NCBI GenBank assembly: GCA_014800385.1
Contig: JAAVGE010000041.1
Location: 1 to 39,000 of the forward strand
Source of the DNA: Bacteroidales bacterium
GTDB lineage: Bacteria > Bacteroidota > Bacteroidia > Bacteroidales > Muribaculaceae
DNA length: 39,000 bases
Direction of reading: 5' to 3'
The notes below the pieces were generated by a model that did no database searches, had not been told where the DNA came from, and was given only the letters and a program-made list of their open reading frames with translations. The first letter of the stretch is position 1. Every line of letters begins with the position of its first letter. A program made the translations under genes and the position numbers. This document shows positions 33,993-39,000 of this stretch, piece after piece.

Positions 33993-35318
33993 TTACCTCT
34001 CGTCCGGTGTAAGTGTCAGCCTGAGTATACGGCGGGTGTTACGGTCTACACGATAGAGGTTGGATGCCCTGACACCGAGTAGCCACACGATTCTGTCGTT
34101 GCAGGTTAGTACAGGAGTGGTGTGCTTGCGTTGGCTGTCGGCTTTGATGTCGTTGAGTATATCAGACAGCAGTTTGCTCCGCCCGTTCATTCCGAACGGC
34201 TCCATGCGGTCACCCCGCATAATGGGTCGGATCTGCCACTCAGCATCATCCGGTAACTTATCCGCATCCAGGTAGATAACCCCATTGTCGCGTTCCGGCA
34301 AGAATTGTTCCGGAACCATTTCATCCACCGTGAACCAGCGGTTGGGAGATGTGATTGACGGGAGAATGTACGGCTTCATCTGTTCCTTCCCCTGCTTCTG
34401 CAATATGGCGAAACTCCGGTTCATGACCACCTCATGGTCGCCTGCTGGGAACCTGCTTCCCGAGGGGGCGGTGAGCATCGCTTCACACTGCTCTTTGCGA
34501 AATCCGAGAGGTTTGAGAATCTGAAACAATACTTGCGCAGGATGTATTTCATGTGCAACCAGCGTGTCAAGCATTATCTTGTTTCCGTTGATGTAGATTT
34601 TTCTCCAGTTCGCAACCGTATCATTAAGCAAAGCGGCATCGTCACGCAGATTGCCCAGCGACCGCGACAGACGGTTCATTGCCCCCGGGAAATCCCGTTC
34701 GAGTTGGGCTAAAACCCCGTTACGCAGGCGGTTGCGGGTTATGTCATTACTCAGGTTGCTACTGTCGGTGACATAGGTCAGCGAGCGCTGCTGAAGATAG
34801 TCAAGAATATCTGCTTTGCTCATTTCCAACAGCGGGCTCACGCGCCTGTCAGCCCTTGGAAATATCCCTGCTGCTCCGTTTATCCCCGCTCCCCGCAGCA
34901 TGTTCAGAAGCATAGTCTCCACATTGTCCTCCAGATGGTGTCCCGTGGCAACAGCCTGAGCGTGGTATTTTTCCTTGAGTTGCCCGAACCACTCATAGCG
35001 GAGTTCCCGGCATGCCATCTCCATTGATTCGCCGGCGGCAGCCATACGCTCAGGCACATTGAAATGAATAGTCTCAACAACTGCGCAAAGGTGTTGCGCG
35101 ATTCTTACGGCATGCTCCATGTCGCGGTCACTTTCCTCGCCACGAAGGTGGAAATTGCAGTGTGCCGCAACACAGTCATAACCCAGCGCAGTGAGTACCG
35201 CAAGCAGAGTGACAGAGTCTGCACCACCGCTCAGAGCCACTATCACCGCACCTTTTTCAGGAGCAATCTCAATCTCTCTCCTGATAAAATCGTTTACTCT
35301 TTCTTCAAATCGGTTCAT
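33993..35318 (-). CDS. tilS: tRNA(Ile)-lysidine synthetase
   Basis: The protein is 441 residues. It modifies C34 of tRNA-Ile(CAU) to lysidine, so that the tRNA reads AUA. The PP-loop motif is VIVALSGGADSVTLLAVL, followed by AAHCNFHLRGEESDRDM, ATGHHLEDNVETMLLNMLRG, and YVTDSSNLSNDITRNRLRN. A C-terminal domain of TilS type (GDRMEPFGMNGRSKLLSDIL) completes it. The length is normal. It is divergent from pheS. A -7 match ends only 7 bases before its ATG. Confidence 0.96.
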   Translation of the reverse strand: MNRFEERVNDFIRREIEIAPEKGAVIVALSGGADSVTLLAVLTALGYDCVAAHCNFHLRGEESDRDMEHAVRIAQHLCAVVETIHFNVPERMAAAGESMEMACRELRYEWFGQLKEKYHAQAVATGHHLEDNVETMLLNMLRGAGINGAAGIFPRADRRVSPLLEMSKADILDYLQQRSLTYVTDSSNLSNDITRNRLRNGVLAQLERDFPGAMNRLSRSLGNLRDDAALLNDTVANWRKIYINGNKIMLDTLVAHEIHPAQVLFQILKPLGFRKEQCEAMLTAPSGSRFPAGDHEVVMNRSFAILQKQGKEQMKPYILPSITSPNRWFTVDEMVPEQFLPERDNGVIYLDADKLPDDAEWQIRPIMRGDRMEPFGMNGRSKLLSDILNDIKADSQRKHTTPVLTCNDRIVWLLGVRASNLYRVDRNTRRILRLTLTPDER

Positions 35319-35325
35319 TTCCGTG

Positions 35326-35333
35326 CAAAATTA
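35326..35333 (-). promoter_or_regulatory. -7 element of tilS, possible leaderless start
   Basis: TAATTTTG on the minus strand matches TAnnTTTG and ends 7 bases before the tilS ATG, so transcription would begin at or near the start codon. No clear -33 is seen. Confidence 0.45.
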
Positions 35334-35356
35334 CAATTTATTCGGAAATTTCTTTG

Positions 35357-35364
35357 TATCTTTG
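35357..35364 (+). promoter_or_regulatory. -7 element of pheS
   Basis: TATCTTTG matches TAnnTTTG and lies 87 bases before the pheS ATG, which gives an unusually long leader of about 80 nt. The -33 element is not clear. Confidence 0.5.
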
Positions 35365-35384
35365 CACGTATTATTTATAGAAAT

Positions 35385-35451
35385 AAGTAGATGTTAAAAA
35401 CCCTGTGGAATTGACATCTGCTTGATATTATGAAATTTTAAACATCTACTT
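35385..35451 (+). promoter_or_regulatory. pheS leader with alternative stems (possible attenuator)
   Basis: Segment 1 AAGTAGATGTT (35385-35395) can pair with segment 2 GACATCTGCTT (35413-35423, two G-U pairs) or perfectly with segment 3 AACATCTACTT (35441-35451). Segment 3 ends next to the pheS ATG. Two tiny frames lie inside: MLKTLWN (35391-35414) and MKF (35430-35441). The 1:3 stem would hide the start codon region. A regulatory role is inferred from this geometry. Confidence 0.55.
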
Positions 35452-36471
35452 ATGTTAGACAGAATAAACGGTTTAAAATCAGAAATAGAGCAACTTACTG
35501 CCTCCACTCCTGAGGAGGTGGAAGCGCTACGAATCAAATATCTCAGCAAAAAAGGTGAGGTATCGCTGCTGATGAATGACTTCCGTTCTGTTCCTGCAGA
35601 TCAGAAACGTGCTATCGGTCAGGCTATCAATGAGTTGAAAAATTTTGCCACTGAACGCATCAACTCCCTGCGCGACGCTCTGCTCACCGCTGACACCGAA
35701 TGTGAAGGAATCGACCTTACCCGCACTGCATCGGACATCCGCCTGGGTTCGCGCCATCCCCTGTCGCTGGTGCGTGAGGAAATCATCGACATCTTCCGCA
35801 AGATAGGCTTCTCTGTGGCGGAGGGTCCCGAAATTGAGGATGACTGGCATGTGTTTGAGTCACTGAACTTTGCGGCGGATCATCCCGCACGCGACATGCA
35901 GGACACCTTCTTTATTCAGCGCTCACCCGATGTGCTGCTCCGCACCCACACCTCATCGGTTCAGAGCCGTGTGATGGAAACAACCAAGCCCCCGATCCGC
36001 ATCATCTGCCCCGGACGCGTTTATCGTAACGAGGCAATCTCGGCACGTGCCCACTGCTTCTTCCATCAGGTTGAGGCACTGTATGTCAACGAGGAAGTGT
36101 CATTCGCCGACCTCCGTCAGACCCTTCTTTACTTTGCCCGTGAGATGTTCGGCCCCGAAACCCAGATTCGTCTGCGCCCCAGTTACTTCCCCTTCACCGA
36201 ACCCTCGGCTGAAATGGATATTTCATGTAACCTCTGCGGTGGCAAGGGATGCTCATTCTGCAAGCACACCGGATGGGTTGAGATTCTCGGTTGCGGTATG
36301 GTTGACCCCAACGTCCTCGATGCCTGCGGCATTGATTCCAAGCGTTACAAAGGGTTCGCACTTGGCATGGGTATCGAGCGTATAACCAACCTCAAATATC
36401 AGGTGAAAGACCTGCGTATGTTCTCGGAGAATGACGTACGTTTCCTTAACGAGTTTCAGTCGGCCCACTAA
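35452..36471 (+). CDS. pheS: Phenylalanyl-tRNA synthetase alpha subunit
   Basis: The protein is 339 residues. An N-terminal coiled-coil for tRNA binding (about 1-90) leads to the class II catalytic core: RHPLSLVREEIIDIFRKIGF, RDMQDTFFIQ, LLRTHTSSVQSRVM, GRVYRNEAISARAHCFFHQV, motif 2, and GFALGMGIERITNLKY (motif 3). It pairs with PheT, which is not in the window. A Cys cluster, CNLCGGKGCSFCKHTGW, in the late core is a zinc-finger-like insertion present in Bacteroidota PheS. crcB starts 12 bp later. Confidence 0.96.
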   Translation: MLDRINGLKSEIEQLTASTPEEVEALRIKYLSKKGEVSLLMNDFRSVPADQKRAIGQAINELKNFATERINSLRDALLTADTECEGIDLTRTASDIRLGSRHPLSLVREEIIDIFRKIGFSVAEGPEIEDDWHVFESLNFAADHPARDMQDTFFIQRSPDVLLRTHTSSVQSRVMETTKPPIRIICPGRVYRNEAISARAHCFFHQVEALYVNEEVSFADLRQTLLYFAREMFGPETQIRLRPSYFPFTEPSAEMDISCNLCGGKGCSFCKHTGWVEILGCGMVDPNVLDACGIDSKRYKGFALGMGIERITNLKYQVKDLRMFSENDVRFLNEFQSAH

Positions 36472-36483
36472 GCATAACAGACC

Positions 36484-36873
36484 GTGACACATCTGCCTGC
36501 ACCGGTTGAACTCCTGGCGGTGTCCGCCGGAGGTGCCGTCGGAGCGGTGACACGTTTTCTGTGTCAGACCATGCTCCCCATGCTATTGCAGCATGGAGCG
36601 GCGACCATGGCTGTCAATATCGCCGGGTCGCTGATTATAGGCGTGGTGTGGGTGGTGATGCGTCATTTTGCGCTGTCTCCACTCTGGTCATTGTTTGTCA
36701 TTACAGGTATTCTCGGCGGATTCACCACCTACTCATCCTTCTCGCTTGATACAATCAGGTTGATTGAACAGGGCGAAACGGTGCGTGCCGCCATTTATGC
36801 CGGAGGAACCCTGATATTTTGCCTGATTGCCTGTGGCACAGCCTTTTATATTACCGAACGTCTGCTGAAATAG
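36484..36873 (+). CDS. crcB: Fluoride ion channel CrcB/Fluc
   Basis: The protein is 129 residues with four hydrophobic spans. It has SAGGAVGAVTRFLCQ at the start, TMAVNIAGSLIIGVVW (pore Asn) and GILGGFTTYSSFSLDTIRLI, the signature of the dual-topology fluoride exporter. The start is a GTG 12 bp after the pheS stop; no earlier start is available without overlap. No fluoride riboswitch is seen. It lies 2 bp before nth. Confidence 0.93.
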   Translation: MTHLPAPVELLAVSAGGAVGAVTRFLCQTMLPMLLQHGAATMAVNIAGSLIIGVVWVVMRHFALSPLWSLFVITGILGGFTTYSSFSLDTIRLIEQGETVRAAIYAGGTLIFCLIACGTAFYITERLLK

Positions 36874-36875
36874 TC

Positions 36876-37553
36876 ATGACACTTAAACAACGTTACGAAG
36901 GTATACTGACATATTTCGCCGAGGCCAACCCCGCGGCGCAGACCGAGTTGCACTACGACTCTCCGTTCCACCTGCTTTTAGCGGTGATTCTTTCGGCGCA
37001 ATGCACCGACAAGCGTGTCAACATGATAACTCCGGCACTTTTCGAGGCATATCCCGATGCACAATCCCTTGCCCAATCCACACCGGAGGCTGTCTATGCT
37101 CTGGTTAAATCGGTGTCATATCCTAATCAGAAATCGCAGAAACTGGTTGCGGCGGCACGGATGATAGTGGATGAGTTCGGAGGAGAGATACCATCCGACA
37201 TGGATAGCCTGCTCCGCCTGCCCGGCGTTGGACGTAAAACGGCCAATGTCATGTTGAGCGTGGTGTTCGGTCAGCCTGCCATGGCTGTCGACACCCATGT
37301 CTACAGGGTCAGCGAACGAATCGGTCTTACCACTGACAGTCCGTCCCCCCTCCACACCGAACAGGCTCTGACAAAGCATATACCTGTCGACCTGCTGGGG
37401 ATAGCGCATCACTGGCTGATACTTCACGGAAGATATGTTTGCAAGGCGCGTCGACCGCTGTGTATGGAGTGTGGAATACGTGCATATTGTAGAATGTATA
37501 ATAAAGAGCAAAAAAAGGTGACGGGCGACACCCCGGCATCGCTGAAAAAATGA
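36876..37553 (+). CDS. nth: Endonuclease III (DNA glycosylase/AP lyase)
   Basis: The protein is 225 residues. It removes oxidised pyrimidines. The helix-hairpin-helix with catalytic Lys is LLRLPGVGRKTANVMLSVVF, and the catalytic Asp is in MAVDTHVYRVSERIGL. The [4Fe-4S] ligands are spaced CKARRPLCMECGIRAYC (C-x6-C-x2-C-x5-C). The start at 36876 (MTLKQRYEGIL) is chosen over 36819, because the latter overlaps crcB and lacks family similarity. The gene is 2 bp from crcB and 6 bp from the next gene. Confidence 0.95.
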   Translation: MTLKQRYEGILTYFAEANPAAQTELHYDSPFHLLLAVILSAQCTDKRVNMITPALFEAYPDAQSLAQSTPEAVYALVKSVSYPNQKSQKLVAAARMIVDEFGGEIPSDMDSLLRLPGVGRKTANVMLSVVFGQPAMAVDTHVYRVSERIGLTTDSPSPLHTEQALTKHIPVDLLGIAHHWLILHGRYVCKARRPLCMECGIRAYCRMYNKEQKKVTGDTPASLKK

Positions 37554-37559
37554 TATGCC

Positions 37560-38198
37560 ATGGATCAGATATTTCTAACTGCCATTGAAGTTGTAGGAAC
37601 CATAGCATTTGCCATTTCAGGCATACGTCTGGCGGCGGCACGTAACTTTGACTGGTTCGGAGCATACATAATAGGACTTGTCACAGCCATCGGAGGAGGA
37701 ACGCTGCGCGACGTTTTGCTGGATATTCCGGTGTTCTGGATGCAGACCCCTCTTTATCTGCTCGTAACGGGTATTTCGCTGGCTATAACCATTGTTTTTC
37801 GTCGCACTTTAGTTGGCTTCAACCGTTCGCTTTACATATTCGATGCTATCGGACTCGCACTGTTCGTGGTGATAGGTATTCAGAAGTCGCTCATGACAGG
37901 TTACCCGTTCTGGGTGGCGATAGTGATGGGAGTTATCACCGGCTCGTTCGGTGGTGTGATACGCGACATATTGATCAATATTGAACCGTTGTTTTTCCGA
38001 AAAGATATCTACGCCACGGCATGTATCGCCGGCGGTTTGGTCTACTGGATCATTTACCTGCTTGGAGGAAGCGACCTGCTGCAGCAGTCAGCCTGCGCCG
38101 TCACCGTGATAGGGCTGCGCTTATGTGCGATACACTATAACTGGGCGCTCCCCGTGCTCAACTACGAATATAAGAAACCTGATAAATTAGATAAATAA
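37560..38198 (+). CDS. TRIC-type cation channel family membrane protein
   Basis: The protein is 212 residues with about seven hydrophobic spans. Two internal repeats each carry the family signature: VTAIGGGTLRDVLLDIPVFW and GSFGGVIRDILINIEPLFF. The family (UPF0126/YadS) comprises prokaryotic TRIC-like potassium-permeable channels. The physiological role is unclear. The stop overlaps the gtrA start (TAATG). Confidence 0.9.
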   Translation: MDQIFLTAIEVVGTIAFAISGIRLAAARNFDWFGAYIIGLVTAIGGGTLRDVLLDIPVFWMQTPLYLLVTGISLAITIVFRRTLVGFNRSLYIFDAIGLALFVVIGIQKSLMTGYPFWVAIVMGVITGSFGGVIRDILINIEPLFFRKDIYATACIAGGLVYWIIYLLGGSDLLQQSACAVTVIGLRLCAIHYNWALPVLNYEYKKPDKLDK

Positions 38199-38629
38199 TG
38201 CAACTCGATAAACGTCGGACACTCATCCAGTTCACCAAATATGCCATGGTCGGAGTGATGAACACCCTTGTCACCCTGATTCTGATTTTCATCTTCAAAA
38301 CCCTTTTCGGAGTAAATGAATATGTCAGCAATGCCATCGGTTATGTCGGCGGATTGATAAACTCCTTTATATGGAACAAGACCTGGGTGTTTCAGTCAAA
38401 ACGCGGAGTGGGACGTGAAGCCATCAAGTTTATTGTCGGTTTCCTTATCTGCTACGGACTCCAACTCCTTGCAGTATGGGTTCTTAACGAACACTCTTTC
38501 CTCGGAGATGTGCTGATAGATTTCGGATTCTACACCGTCAGCGGCTATGCCATTGCAACCCTTATCGGTATGGCGCTTTACACTTTGCTAAACTTTATCT
38601 ATAACCGATTAGTTACATTCAGAGTGTAA
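38198..38629 (+). CDS. GtrA-like membrane protein
   Basis: The protein is 143 residues with four hydrophobic spans: FTKYAMVGVMNTLVTLILIF, NAIGYVGGLINSFIWNKTWVF, the third and the C-terminal. This is the GtrA family, small flippase-like proteins that move lipid-linked sugars across the membrane. YVGGLINSFIWNKTWVF is the family signature. No glycosyltransferase gene is adjacent, so the substrate is unknown. It is the last gene of the pheS-crcB-nth-TRIC-gtrA unit. Confidence 0.9.
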   Translation: MQLDKRRTLIQFTKYAMVGVMNTLVTLILIFIFKTLFGVNEYVSNAIGYVGGLINSFIWNKTWVFQSKRGVGREAIKFIVGFLICYGLQLLAVWVLNEHSFLGDVLIDFGFYTVSGYAIATLIGMALYTLLNFIYNRLVTFRV

Positions 38630-39000
38630 ATTGTATTTAATGGCCTGAAACACAGAGATATAATAGTACGTGCAGGAGTATATGTGAAAACCTGTTAAAT
38701 TGTCAAAAGTCAAGCAGTCTGATAGATAGGTTTGTTTTGCTGACAAAATGAAAGCATTACTGTGTCTCAATGACACTTTGATAGATATTTCGCTTTACAC
38801 TTGACCAAGTGGTGTAAAATAATGTTAAAACGATGCAAAAACTTCCCCTTTTGTTATGTGAGAATGAAAAAAAGCAGTAATTTCCCGAGTTTGGGAGTTA
38901 TACCATATAACAATCGGACACTCAGCGAGTTACGAGTGTCCGATTGTGCTATTAAATTTGAGATGGTAAATATTTAACTTTTCTTTAACATTTTGATATA
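38630..39000. other. Non-coding 3' region with two inverted repeats
   Basis: No open frame with coding character is seen. TTTACAC (38794-38800) and GTGTAAA (38812-38818) make an operator-like inverted repeat with an 11-nt spacer. A perfect 13-bp hairpin, CAATCGGACACTC/GAGTGTCCGATTG, lies at 38911-38946, with a 10-nt loop. The T tract after it is weak, so it is only a possible terminator. TAGGTTTG at 38727-38734 matches a -7 element on the plus strand. Confidence 0.5.

Noticed and set aside
36472-36483. Fluoride riboswitch before crcB
   Set aside because: The gap is only 12 bp, too short for the aptamer.
36819-36875. Upstream extension of nth
   Set aside because: It overlaps crcB and lacks family similarity; the start at 36876 fits endonuclease III.

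Overview
The window looks like chromosomal DNA of a gut Bacteroidales bacterium, most likely Muribaculaceae-like. The reasons are the Bacteroidota promoter signature (TTTG, 19-20 nt, TAnnTTTG) before several genes, a split BioG-BioC fusion biotin cluster, SurA-like and NAGPA-type envelope proteins with Bacteroidota C-terminal tails, and a GH3/beta-lactamase fusion. The family-level assignment is inference from gene content and moderate GC.

Layout. Positions 1-545 are non-coding and hold decayed repeats, a MITE-like palindromic element (copy A) and a second hairpin repeat family. A minus-strand tRNA-Gln(CUG) with its terminator follows. A tightly overlapping minus-strand operon (5164 down to 748) runs trmB, mrp, aroQ, an O-methyltransferase, a HAD hydrolase and ribF. 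A second minus operon (8155 down to 5283) encodes an ABC ATPase, permease, YtrA-type GntR repressor, a membrane-anchored beta-rich protein and a possible 22-residue membrane peptide. Its promoter and a likely auto-operator are visible. Divergent from it is a secreted 5'-nucleotidase-type phosphoesterase. A 200-bp nested inverted-repeat element lies between that gene and the GH3/beta-lactamase fusion, which is coupled to argB. A FemAB/GNAT-like gene converges on argB.

The region 14700-20660 holds element copy B and an OMF-MFP-RND multidrug efflux operon on the minus strand. On the plus strand, 20781-26124 carries a secreted phosphodiester-glycosidase-like protein and a SurA-type pair that probably serves outer-membrane protein biogenesis. 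Copy C of the palindromic element (26129-26282) separates this from a minus-strand iron alcohol dehydrogenase and a small secreted protein, and its outer end is a good terminator for them.

The plus-strand biotin cluster bioA-bioF-bioGC-bioD with folB (28070-32864) should supply the pimeloyl to dethiobiotin steps; bioB is not in the window. It is followed by an AT-richer three-gene cassette (DUF3791-type, DUF3990, DUF3791-like) that resembles an undescribed toxin-antitoxin-like or ADP-ribosyltransferase module. It is the best candidate for a novel system here. tilS (minus) and pheS (plus) are divergent. The pheS leader contains mutually exclusive pairings and tiny reading frames, so it may be an attenuator. 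pheS, crcB, nth, a TRIC-family gene and gtrA then form a compact plus-strand cluster. The last 370 bases show no gene, but contain two inverted repeats.
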